Notes: a model not told the origin generated them from the letters alone. A stretch of DNA of 7,625 nt from Saccharothrix sp. ST-888 (GCF_000955975.1 NZ_JYJF01000177.1:1-7625); one strand, 5' to 3'. Counted from the stretch's first letter, positions 1 through 6,434 are shown. Translations and numbers: made by a program.

Positions 1-1
1 C

Positions 2-1543
2 TCCGACGGGTACGCCGCCGCGCTGGTGTTCCTGGCATGCCTGACCGGCGGTCAGCCCGCCCCGGTGGGCCACTCCCCCGGCGCGGCGGCGCCCGACGAC
101 CTGCCCGAGCCGCTGCGCCGGGTGGTGGCACGCGCCACGGCCGAGGCGCCGGAGGCCCGGTACCCCGATGCCCGGTCCTTCCTGGCGGAGTTGGAGGCGG
201 CCGCTGCCGAGGTCCACGGCCCGCAGTGGCCGGAGCGGGGCGAGCGCCTTCTCGCCGACGCGGCCGCGGCGACGGCCGGCGCCCAGCCGCTGCTGGGCCC
301 CGACGGGCCCGGGGCCGGGCCGTGGTGGCGGCGTCGGCGGGCCCGGCTCGCGGTGGCGGGCGCCGTAGTCATGGCCGTCCTGGCCGTTGTCCTGGTGCTC
401 CTGCTGGACGGGGGCAGCCCGAAGCAGGAGGTGCGCGAGCCCTTCACCCAGGCAGTGGCCGCGCTCGCCCGGACGCCCGGGGTGCGGTACCAGGACCACG
501 ACCAGTACACCGGCTACTACGACGTCACCGTGACCGCCACCGCCGAGCGGTTCGGCTCCGTGGGCGAGGCTGCGGACTTCTCGGACAAGGTGGACGAGGA
601 CCTGGTGACGGTCGCCGGGCACGACTACCTGAGCTACCGGAACGACACCATGCTCAAGGGCTGGACCTACGACCCGGGTAACGACGAGAAGAACATGGCC
701 TCGCTGCTCAAGACCTACGTGACGCCCGCGAAGCTGGCCGCGACGCTGAGTTCGGCCCTCGACCAGCAGCCCCGCCTCCCGGTGGTCGGTGACAAGGCCG
801 CCGCCGCCGTCACCGTGGACGGGCAGCCGGCCTGGCGGGCCGACACCGTCCAGGGGTACCTGTACGTCACGCAGAAAGCCCCCTACCGGGTGCTCCGTTG
901 GGAACCGGCGAACCCGGTCACGGCGCTGGCCGGGCTGAAGGCGATGGCGAAGAACCCGTCGAGCCAACAGCCGAGGTCGCTGGAGGCGCACACGCCGCTC
1001 ACCAACTCGCTCGGCATCACCCTCACCCCGGTCACCGATGCCGCCGGGCTGTACGGCAAGGTCGTGCAGTACACCAAGGAGCTCACTACCGCCACGACCG
1101 GCAGCTCGGTCCAGATCCTCCAGCAGAACGACGGTGCGAGCAACGTCGCCTGCAGCCACACGGGTTGCCTGGTCAACGTCGCCTTCTCCGGCCCCGTCTA
1201 CAACGCCTCCTCGGCGGCTTACGTGCTGGACAAGGTGTACATCGAGCTGACGGTGGGCTCCATCACCACCGGCGGCCGCGAGGTCGGCGGGTGCACCAGC
1301 GGCCTGCAGCCCTACCAGCTGACCGGGACGAGCCTGAGCGGGAAGCTCACCTGCAACAACCCCGCGGGCGGTCCGCTCTTCGACCAGGCCGCCGCCGAGA
1401 ACCAGGACAGGGCGAACGCCTCCGGAAGCTCCCAGTTCTGGGACTACGCGGACCGGCTCGACCTCGTCGTCCACCCCCTCAGCCCCACCGACGTCGACCA
1501 GTTGGTCGCCAAGGAGCAGCATGAACTCCAGTCCCTCGGATGA
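2..1543 (+). CDS. Transmembrane Ser/Thr protein kinase, C-terminal part (5' truncated by window edge)
   Basis: The reading frame is open from base 2, so the gene starts left of the window; GTG 26 is an internal Val, not a start. 513 residues are visible. Residues 1-17 (SDGYAAALVFLACLTGG) look like helix F of a Hanks-type kinase C-lobe. Residues around 33-62 (LRRVVARAT...RYPDARSFLAEL) match the last kinase helices with the conserved Arg. The HRD and DFG catalytic motifs would lie upstream, so activity cannot be judged. A short linker leads to one transmembrane helix at about residues 116-135 (bases 347-406), preceded by RRRRAR, which places the kinase inside. The remaining ~375 residues form an extracytoplasmic domain; its segment DGQPAWRADTVQGYLYVTQ and the following PYRVLRWEP resemble LppX/LprG-like lipoprotein folds (inference). 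Four cysteines (384, 389, 431, 451) could form disulfides. It is the first visible gene of a three-gene run and overlaps the next by 23 bp. Confidence 0.85.
   Translation, partial: SDGYAAALVFLACLTGGQPAPVGHSPGAAAPDDLPEPLRRVVARATAEAPEARYPDARSFLAELEAAAAEVHGPQWPERGERLLADAAAATAGAQPLLGPDGPGAGPWWRRRRARLAVAGAVVMAVLAVVLVLLLDGGSPKQEVREPFTQAVAALARTPGVRYQDHDQYTGYYDVTVTATAERFGSVGEAADFSDKVDEDLVTVAGHDYLSYRNDTMLKGWTYDPGNDEKNMASLLKTYVTPAKLAATLSSALDQQPRLPVVGDKAAAAVTVDGQPAWRADTVQGYLYVTQKAPYRVLRWEPANPVTALAGLKAMAKNPSSQQPRSLEAHTPLTNSLGITLTPVTDAAGLYGKVVQYTKELTTATTGSSVQILQQNDGASNVACSHTGCLVNVAFSGPVYNASSAAYVLDKVYIELTVGSITTGGREVGGCTSGLQPYQLTGTSLSGKLTCNNPAGGPLFDQAAAENQDRANASGSSQFWDYADRLDLVVHPLSPTDVDQLVAKEQHELQSLG
1511..1516 (+). 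promoter_or_regulatory. Shine-Dalgarno of the 177-aa gene
   Basis: AAGGAG lies 4 bp before ATG 1521, inside the end of the kinase gene. It decides the start of the downstream gene and suggests that translation of the two genes is coupled. Confidence 0.65.
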
Positions 1544-2054
1544 GCACCTGCCGGAGCCGTCGGCCGCGGACCTGCGGGACGCCATCGTCACCGCGGTGAT
1601 CGCCCGACTCGCCCCGGCGGAGCTGCCGTTGGCCGAGTCGTTGCGCGGGCTGGACCCCGCGACGGTGCTGGAGCGCCTGGGCTCCCGGCCCACCCGGGGC
1701 GAGCCGCTGGGCTTCGGGCTGGAGGAACTCGGCGTCCTGCTGACTCCGGCCGTCTGGATCGTCGTGGACGAGTCCGTCCGGCGGGTCGTCGACACGGTGG
1801 TGGAGCGGGCGGGCCGGTCCGGGCTCGCCCGGCGCGGGTTCTTCCGCCGCCGCCGGACTCCGGTGCCCGTCGCCCTGCCCGCCCTCACCCCCGAGCAGTT
1901 GGCCTCGGTCGAGCAGTGCGTGCTGGAGGCGGCGCGGCAGGCCCGCCTGTCCCCCGAGCGGGGCGAGCGGATCGCCGACGGCGTGGTGCGGCGGCTCGTG
2001 CTCCTGCCGCAGGCCCCGGAAGGACCCGAGCGGAGCGCCGAGGGCGAGGGGTGA
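1521..2054 (+). CDS. Unrecognised 177-aa helical protein between kinase and M48 protease
   Basis: I do not recognise a family. The start is ATG 1521, with AAGGAG 4 bp upstream, overlapping the kinase 3' end by 23 bp. There is no signal peptide, lipobox or convincing transmembrane helix, so the protein is probably cytosolic or membrane-peripheral. Residues about 16-52 look like amphipathic helices (AADLRDAIVTAVIARL). Residues 66-97 form a more hydrophobic stretch (LEELGVLLTPAVWIVVDESV), followed by a basic patch RRGFFRRRR near 105-112 that could contact lipid or nucleic acid. Residues 122-162 are a second helical block beginning LTPEQLASVEQ. There is a single Cys (133), and no metal or nucleotide-binding motif is visible. 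The tight linkage upstream and the short 54-bp spacing to the protease suggest an adaptor or regulator in the same pathway (inference from position only). The third-position GC bias supports a real gene. Confidence 0.75.
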   Translation: MNSSPSDEHLPEPSAADLRDAIVTAVIARLAPAELPLAESLRGLDPATVLERLGSRPTRGEPLGFGLEELGVLLTPAVWIVVDESVRRVVDTVVERAGRSGLARRGFFRRRRTPVPVALPALTPEQLASVEQCVLEAARQARLSPERGERIADGVVRRLVLLPQAPEGPERSAEGEG

Positions 2055-2079
2055 CCAGGCGGCGCAGCGGGGGAAGCGG

Positions 2080-2112
2080 ATGACCGGGTGGCGTGCCGAG
2101 GGCAGCCGATGA
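2080..2112 (+). CDS. Possible 10-codon leader ORF upstream of the M48 gene
   Basis: ATG 2080 opens a 10-codon frame (MTGWRAEGSR) whose TGA at 2110-2112 overlaps ATG 2109 of the protease as ATGA. GGGGGAAG lies just upstream (2069-2076), but its 3-bp spacing to the ATG is short. It could be a leader peptide that delivers ribosomes to the protease start, or it could be chance. The peptide has no recognisable feature. Confidence 0.25.
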   Translation: MTGWRAEGSR

Positions 2113-4904
2113 GCGACCGGAGTGCCCGGCTCCTCCTCCCCCGGCCCGGGGCCGGGACGACCCGGCGTTTCGTCCTGCTGGCCGGGGTGTTCACGGCCGG
2201 TTCGCTGGCCATGCTCTCGGACTTGCTGCTGTTGGTGACCGACCCGCTCAACACCAGCGGGGGCTGCGCGCTGGCGGCCGGCGCCGACCCGGACCACACC
2301 AGCCTGGCCAACTACCTGCCGCTGAGCGTTCCGGCCTACCGCCGGTGCGTGGACACCCACCTGGGCCCGTGGAAGCTGTTGGGGCTGCCGCTGCTCGGCA
2401 CCGTCGGCGTGCTGGCCCTCGCCGTCCTGGTCCACCTGCTCATCCCACGCTGGAAGCAGCACCGCACCCAGGCCGTCCCGCTCGACCAGGCCGAGCTGAC
2501 CGAGTGGTTGACCGCACTGGCCACCCGCTGCGGGCTCCCGAGGACGCCCGCCTTCGTGGTGGACCGGGCGGCGCCGTTCAGCGCGAACGCCGTCGCCCTC
2601 GGACGGTTCGGACGGTACAGCCTCCGGCTGGACCTGGGCCTGGTGACGCTCTACCGGACGGACCGCCGGGCCTTCGAGGCGACGCTGCTCCACGAGTACG
2701 CCCACCTGCGCAACCGGGACGTCGACCTGACCTACCTGACCATCGCGCTCTGGCGCGTGTTCCTGGTCTGCGTGGTCCTCCCCTTCGTGGTGGCCGTCGG
2801 GTGGGAGCTGCTGCCCGCCGTCCTCGCGCCGACCTTCCACTCGCCCCCGCCGGCGCCGCTGGCCCGGGATCTGGCCCTGGCGGCGGCCATGGTGCTGCTG
2901 ATGCAGCTCACCACCGCCGAGCTGCTGCGGGCCCGCGAGATCCACGCCGATCTCGACGCCGTCGCCCACGGCGCCGACCCGGGCTACTGGACGCGGCAGC
3001 AGCGCCGCCGGACGGCCGAGCGCCGCCGGGGCCCGGTGGCGGCGGCGGGCCGGGCGGTGCGGGCGCTGCTGCGCACCCATCCGTCCTGGGAGGCCCGGGT
3101 CGCCGCGCTGGCCGACGCCGCCGCGCCGGTCGCGGTCCGGCCGCCTCAGCTGGTGCTGACCGGGGTGTCGGTCGCCGTCCTCGGCTACCTGCTCACCTTC
3201 ACCCCCGGCCTGAACACCTACCTGCCGACCTGGCTGGGCAACCCCGGGGTCTGGCCGGCGGCGGTGCTGGCCGCCGTCGTGGCGGCCGGCGCCGTCCGGC
3301 GCAGCGTGGTCCACGCCCCGCCGGGAGCCGCCCGGCCGTCAGGGGTGCGCGCGGGGCTCTGGTTCGGGGCCGGGCACCTGCTGGGCGAGCTGGTCTGCAG
3401 CCAGTTCCTCGGGCTCGACTGGGCGCCCCGCTTCCCCGAGGCGCTCCTGCTTCTGCTACCGGTGCTGGTGCCCGCCGCCGTGCTCTGGTGGACGGCGGGC
3501 TGCGCGGCGCTCTCCGCCGGGCTGCGGCCCGGGCTGCGGCGGTCGGCGGCCGGGGTGGCCACCGTCTCCGTCGCCGCTGCGGCCTTCGCCTGGTGGTACG
3601 GCTGGTGGCAGGCGGCCGGGACCTCCTTCGCCGCCGGGATGCCGTACTCCTCCGCCACCGCGCTCTCGTTCCTGAACGCCGGTTTCGAGCCCTCGCAGCA
3701 GTTGTCGCCCTCGCCCACCTCGGACGTCATCGCCAACCTCACGCTGATCGTCGTCCTCCTGGCGCTGTTCCGGTGGACCGTCTGGCTGACCGTCGCGCTG
3801 TGGCTCGTCCCGCTGGTCATCCCGCTGCTCGGCGGGGTGCGCGCCCGGGCGGCCGGTGTCCTGCCCGGTCTGCTGTGCGGCGCGGCCGTCGGCGCCGGGG
3901 TCCTCGCCCTGACGCACCGGGCCCAGGTGTGGATCTGGCGGGACGAGCAGCCGTTGGTCCCGGCCCTGACGGTCTACACCGGCTGGATCTTCGTACTGCT
4001 GCTCTGCGGTGCGGTCCTCGCGGCGGCGGCCGGGGCGCTGATGGGCCGGGGCAGCGGTGCGGCGGCGGCCGTCGGCGCGGGCACGGCGACGGCCGTCGGC
4101 CTGACCGTCCTGCTCGCCGTGAACGCGACCGACGGTTGTGTACCCGCGCTGGAGACGGTGCGAGCCTCCTGCGGCTTCCCTGCCGGGAACGGCCGGCAGC
4201 TGCTCACCTTCTTCCTTCCCCAGTTCCTTGCCGTGGCGGGGATGGCGAGCATCGTGGCAGCGCTCCCGTTCGCCGCCGCCGCACGGCTCCGCCGGCGGGC
4301 CCCTTTCGCTCCCCCCTGCCCCGCGGCCGAGCTGAGCCCCAAGTACCGTGTGGTACACCGTATTTGCGGTGCTGTCGGCTGCCTGGCCCTGCTCGGACTC
4401 GGCCTGGTCGGCTACACCACGCCCGGAGGTGCCGGGTCCGGCCCGGTCGGGTCCGGCCCGGACCCGACCGTCACCGCACTGCAGCGCAGACCGGTGGACA
4501 GCCTGACGGCAGGTCTGCAGGTCTGGGCCTGGGGCTACTTCGGGGGGCGCAGCATCATGCAACAGTACGAGCACGCCCTCGCCGCCGCCGACCGCAGCGT
4601 CGGCCCGGACGGCAACGTGGATGCCGCGGCGCTGCGGAACGCCTGCACGGACCTGCTCGACGCGGCCGACCGGGCCGACGCCTACTTCCCCGTCCCGGTC
4701 GCCTCGGAGCAGGCCGCCTGGACGGCCGCCCTGGCCAACACCCGCACCCAGGCAAGACACTGCCTCGACGCCCCACCCCCGGCCGGCCCGGCGGAGACAG
4801 ACCGGTTCTTCACCGCCCTCGACCCGCAGCCGGACCCGGTGGCCGCCATCATCGACCACTTGCTCAGCCTCTCCGGACCGACCCAGAAACTCCTGCTGCC
4901 CTAG
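2109..4904 (+). CDS. M48-family polytopic membrane zinc metalloprotease, 931 aa
   Basis: Predicted integral-membrane zinc endopeptidase (peptidase M48, the HtpX/Ste24 superfamily). ATG 2109 is preferred because GAGGG lies 6 bp upstream; GTG 2088 would add seven residues. In the 931-aa numbering, two N-terminal membrane helices (about 21-43 and 90-113) precede the protease core. The core has the zinc motif HEYAH (H195, E196, H199), the likely third ligand E277 in REIHAD, and the family's THPSWEARVAAL motif near 323. Two hydrophobic helices lie between H199 and E277. The rest contains about ten further hydrophobic segments up to about residue 770, then a Gly/Ser/Pro linker and a hydrophilic helical C-terminal domain of about 145 residues. 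HtpX itself is only about 290 aa, so most of this protein is extra membrane and C-terminal sequence. All key catalytic residues are present. The stop codon TAG lies in the CTAG that borders the insertion element. Substrates are unknown. Confidence 0.88.
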   Translation: MSDRSARLLLPRPGAGTTRRFVLLAGVFTAGSLAMLSDLLLLVTDPLNTSGGCALAAGADPDHTSLANYLPLSVPAYRRCVDTHLGPWKLLGLPLLGTVGVLALAVLVHLLIPRWKQHRTQAVPLDQAELTEWLTALATRCGLPRTPAFVVDRAAPFSANAVALGRFGRYSLRLDLGLVTLYRTDRRAFEATLLHEYAHLRNRDVDLTYLTIALWRVFLVCVVLPFVVAVGWELLPAVLAPTFHSPPPAPLARDLALAAAMVLLMQLTTAELLRAREIHADLDAVAHGADPGYWTRQQRRRTAERRRGPVAAAGRAVRALLRTHPSWEARVAALADAAAPVAVRPPQLVLTGVSVAVLGYLLTFTPGLNTYLPTWLGNPGVWPAAVLAAVVAAGAVRRSVVHAPPGAARPSGVRAGLWFGAGHLLGELVCSQFLGLDWAPRFPEALLLLLPVLVPAAVLWWTAGCAALSAGLRPGLRRSAAGVATVSVAAAAFAWWYGWWQAAGTSFAAGMPYSSATALSFLNAGFEPSQQLSPSPTSDVIANLTLIVVLLALFRWTVWLTVALWLVPLVIPLLGGVRARAAGVLPGLLCGAAVGAGVLALTHRAQVWIWRDEQPLVPALTVYTGWIFVLLLCGAVLAAAAGALMGRGSGAAAAVGAGTATAVGLTVLLAVNATDGCVPALETVRASCGFPAGNGRQLLTFFLPQFLAVAGMASIVAALPFAAAARLRRRAPFAPPCPAAELSPKYRVVHRICGAVGCLALLGLGLVGYTTPGGAGSGPVGSGPDPTVTALQRRPVDSLTAGLQVWAWGYFGGRSIMQQYEHALAAADRSVGPDGNVDAAALRNACTDLLDAADRADAYFPVPVASEQAAWTAALANTRTQARHCLDAPPPAGPAETDRFFTALDPQPDPVAAIIDHLLSLSGPTQKLLLP
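4444..4470. repeat. Perfect 12-bp inverted repeat (hairpin) inside the protease gene
   Basis: CGGTCGGGTCCG and its exact reverse complement CGGACCCGACCG are separated by the 3-bp loop GCC. The hairpin encodes the Gly/Ser/Pro linker (about residues 779-787) between the last membrane segment and the C-terminal soluble domain. A partial direct repeat GGGTCCGGCCCGG overlaps it. No T-tract follows, so it is not a typical terminator. It may be only a by-product of the GSGP linker codons, or it may slow ribosomes at the domain boundary. Confidence 0.7.
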
Positions 4905-4936
4905 GCCGTGTCTCGTGATTGATCTTGTGGTGGGTC
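4901..4936. repeat. Left terminal inverted repeat of the IS5-family element
   Basis: It matches the reverse complement of 5328-5363 at 33 of 36 positions; the mismatches are at 4909, 4915 and 4917. The inner 19 bases (ATTGATCTTGTGGTGGGTC) are identical in both arms. The first four bases, CTAG, are probably target-site duplication and contain the protease stop codon. Confidence 0.85.
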
Positions 4937-5350
4937 GTGGAGAGATACCGGATGCTGCGTGGGCTCGGATTGAGCCGTTGCTGCCGCAGCGAGATGGTGC
5001 CGGGCGTCCTTGACGGGATCACCGCCAGGTGGTGAACGGGGTACTGCGGCGGCTGCGCACGGGTGCCCCGTGGCGTGATCTGCCCGAACGGTACGGCCGT
5101 GGCAGACCGTCTACCGGCGCTTCGCCCAATGGGAGAAGGACGGCACCTGGGCCGCACTCCTGCGGGAGGTCCAGGTCCGCAACGATGCGGTGGGGACGGT
5201 GGAGTGGACGGTCTCGATCGACTCCACCGCCGCGAGGGCCCGCCAGCACGCGGCCGGCGCCCGCAAAAAGGGGATCAGCCCGAGGACGAATCGGATGAGA
5301 TCCTGTGGCTGCGAGCCGAGGAACAGTGACCCACCACAAGATCAATTATG
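4915..5350 (+). pseudogene. IS5-family transposase remnant (nonsense, frameshift and 3' deletion)
   Basis: From GTG 4915 the frame reads IPDAAWARIEPLLPQRDGAGRP and then meets TGA at 5011-5013, where relatives have Trp (GRPWRDHRQ; recalled family pattern), so TGG to TGA is likely. The same frame continues RDHRQVVNGVLRRLRTGAPW then RDLPERYG. At about 5095-5100 one base is missing and homology moves to the next frame as WQTVYRRFAQWEKDGTWAAL, later VEWTVSIDST with the first catalytic Asp of the DDE set, then RQHAAGARKKG (to about 5274). After that, similarity stops. The expected C-terminal half with the second Asp and the Glu is gone, and the tail runs into the right inverted repeat. CAAAAAG at 5265-5271 may be a relic of the frameshift site that some IS5-family (IS427-type) elements use (inference). 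It cannot make active transposase. Confidence 0.8.
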
Positions 5351-5363
5351 AGACGCGGCCTAG
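5328..5363. repeat. Right terminal inverted repeat of the IS5-family element
   Basis: Partner of the left repeat. The last four bases CTAG (5360-5363) are the second copy of the presumed target duplication. On the minus strand they supply the TAG stop (5362-5360) of the DUF2797-like gene. Confidence 0.85.
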
Positions 5364-6274
5364 AACAGGGCGTCCTGGGTGGCCGGTGCCTCGGGGCGGC
5401 GGCGCGGGCGGAGGTCGAGGCCCGCGCCCACCGGGCGGTCGGTGGCGGTGAGCGTCCAGCCGGCCAGGCGGCGGGTGTCCAGCAGCAGCGGCAGGCCGTC
5501 GGGCTGGTCGAGGAAGAGGTGGCGGCCGATCGGGCGGCGCAGCGTGCCGGAGAGCACGGCGCCGTCCGACAGCCCGGCGACCTCGCGGTACTCGGCGGGG
5601 GCGCCGTCCGTGAGCCCGAACAGCTCGACGTGGTCGGTGATGTCGCCGTCCGGGTGGTGCTCGATGCGGTGGTGGTCGGCCAGCAGGCGCAGTGCCTCGG
5701 CGCGGGCCCCGGCCAGGTCGTCGCGGCGCCGCCCGGCGCCCGGCAGGTGCCACCAGCCCTCGGTCTTCGCGTGGCCGCGGTACCGCTCGCGCGCCAGCCC
5801 CGCGCCGGAGACCGTCAGTTCGGCGCGCCGGATGCCCGGCAGCGGGCCGCGCGCCAGGAAGGTGAAGGCCAGTGCGCCCTGCTCCAACAGGCGGCTGGTG
5901 CCGCGCTGTTCGGCGGTCAGGCCGACCTTGAGCAGGCCGGTGCCGAGCCAGGCGAGGTAGAGGCGGTAGGTGCGGCCGTCGTCGAGGATCTGGTCGCGGG
6001 CCAGCGCGAGCCCCCGGTCCGCGCTCTGGCAGGCCGGGCACTGGACGGCGGCGCCGGCCGGGTCGATGGTCGCGCCGTGCGGGCAGGGGCGGCGCTGCGG
6101 CTCACCGGGCAGCAAGACGCCCGTGCAGCGGCGCGGGCCGGTGAGCAGCCAGCCGATCCGCTCGCCCGGGGCCACCGGACGCTCGTGCTCCCGCTCGCCG
6201 TTGCGCGCGCTCAGGTGGGGGCGGCCGCCGTGCCAGTGCAGCCCGTTGGCGGTCCATCCTGCTGTCTGCGTCAC
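5360..6274 (-). CDS. DUF2797-like protein with Cys/His cluster and GIY-YIG-like core, 304 aa
   Basis: The sequence pattern matches DUF2797 proteins, whose function is not known to me. The start chosen is GTG at 6274 because GAGGGAGGG lies 6 bp upstream; an ATG at 6382 would add 36 residues without a clear ribosome site. C50, C64-P-H66 and C79-P-A-C82 form a probable zinc-binding knuckle. Residues 103-133 read YRLYLAWLGTGLLKVGLT then AEQRGTSRLLEQGA. The Tyr pair, KVGLT, two spaced Arg and E131/E152 recall GIY-YIG nuclease cores, but whether it cleaves nucleic acid is inference. A later segment HAKTEGWWHLP (168-178) and an all-beta-looking C-terminus complete the protein. It has no signal peptide, so it should be cytosolic. 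It lies 160 bp downstream of grpE in the same direction and converges on the M48 gene. Its TAG stop lies in the CTAG beside the insertion element. Confidence 0.78.
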   Translation of the reverse strand: MTQTAGWTANGLHWHGGRPHLSARNGEREHERPVAPGERIGWLLTGPRRCTGVLLPGEPQRRPCPHGATIDPAGAAVQCPACQSADRGLALARDQILDDGRTYRLYLAWLGTGLLKVGLTAEQRGTSRLLEQGALAFTFLARGPLPGIRRAELTVSGAGLARERYRGHAKTEGWWHLPGAGRRRDDLAGARAEALRLLADHHRIEHHPDGDITDHVELFGLTDGAPAEYREVAGLSDGAVLSGTLRRPIGRHLFLDQPDGLPLLLDTRRLAGWTLTATDRPVGAGLDLRPRRRPEAPATQDALF

Positions 6275-6280
6275 CCTGAT

Positions 6281-6289
6281 CCCTCCCTC
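6281..6289 (-). promoter_or_regulatory. Shine-Dalgarno of the DUF2797-like gene
   Basis: On the minus strand GAGGGAGGG lies 6 bp before GTG 6274. This strong site decides the start in favour of GTG 6274 over the upstream ATG at 6382. Confidence 0.6.
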
Positions 6290-6307
6290 GCCGAATCCGT
6301 AAGGGTA

Positions 6308-6339
6308 CCCGGGGGGACCGACAGTCCCGCCGGTCCGGG
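6308..6339. repeat. Nested dyad symmetry between grpE and the DUF2797-like gene
   Basis: The 160-bp gap 6275-6434 holds an inner 5-bp stem (GGGAC 6314-6318 / GTCCC 6324-6328) inside an outer 5-bp stem (CCCGG 6308-6312 / CCGGG 6335-6339). Two shorter dyads follow towards grpE: CGCCC/GGGCG near 6345-6357, and CACC/GGTG at 6411-6422 just after the grpE stop. No T-tract follows any of them on the minus strand. They could reduce read-through from grpE or structure the leader of the DUF2797-like gene. I see no convincing -35/-10 pair in the gap. Confidence 0.3.
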
Positions 6340-6434
6340 ACAGCCGCCCAGCGGGCGCGGGAGAGTCGCGCGCGAGCGGCACCCCGAATTCCGTGCGGCT
6401 GATCCGCTGTCACCGAAGGGTGGTTGACGATGTG

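Larger units (their letters stand above)
4901..5363 (+). mobile_element. Degenerate IS5-family insertion element (455 bp) with terminal inverted repeats and flanking CTAG
   Basis: The ends at 4901-4936 and 5328-5363 are inverted repeats, 33 of 36 matching when CTAG is included. Because CTAG is palindromic, it can equally be read as a 4-bp target duplication (4901-4904 and 5360-5363), leaving an element of 4905-5359. IS5-group elements are known to favor CTAG-like (YTAR) targets, which fits the duplication reading. Inside is a broken transposase of the kind with the motif RLRTGAPWRDLPERYG. At 455 bp it is about half the usual length for the family, so it is an internally deleted, nonautonomous copy. 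Its less extreme codon bias contrasts with both neighbours. Confidence 0.85.

Noticed and set aside
26..28. GTG as the start of a 505-residue protein
   Set aside because: The frame continues upstream to the window edge with kinase helix F sequence, so this is an internal codon of a truncated gene.
1479..3314. Long minus-strand open frame (611 codons) opposite the helical protein and the protease
   Set aside because: It is rich in Gly, Pro, Gln and Arg with no domain, and lies opposite genes with clear motifs. Such frames are expected on the reverse strand of high-GC genes.
3456..4859. Minus-strand open frame of 467 codons opposite the protease 3' half
   Set aside because: Low-complexity Arg/Gly/Gln composition, no ribosome site and no recognisable domain; a composition artefact.
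2093..4918. Plus-strand open frame of 941 codons in another frame over the protease
   Set aside because: Arg/Pro/Ala-rich translation without motifs, whereas the chosen frame has HEYAH, REIHAD and membrane helices. It ends inside the insertion element repeat, which is chance.
5029..5329. Short open frames inside the insertion element as independent genes
   Set aside because: They are fragments of one transposase broken by TGA at 5011 and a frameshift near 5097.
5348..6427. Plus-strand open frame of 359 codons opposite the DUF2797-like gene
   Set aside because: The minus frame has conserved-looking Cys pairs and family motifs with a strong ribosome site; the plus translation is featureless.
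6275..6434. HspR operator (HAIR) or sigma-factor promoter before the DUF2797-like gene
   Set aside because: No CTTGAGT/ACTCAAG-type repeat and no convincing -35/-10 pair is visible. GGAAT on the minus strand near 6385-6389 has no partner at the right spacing.
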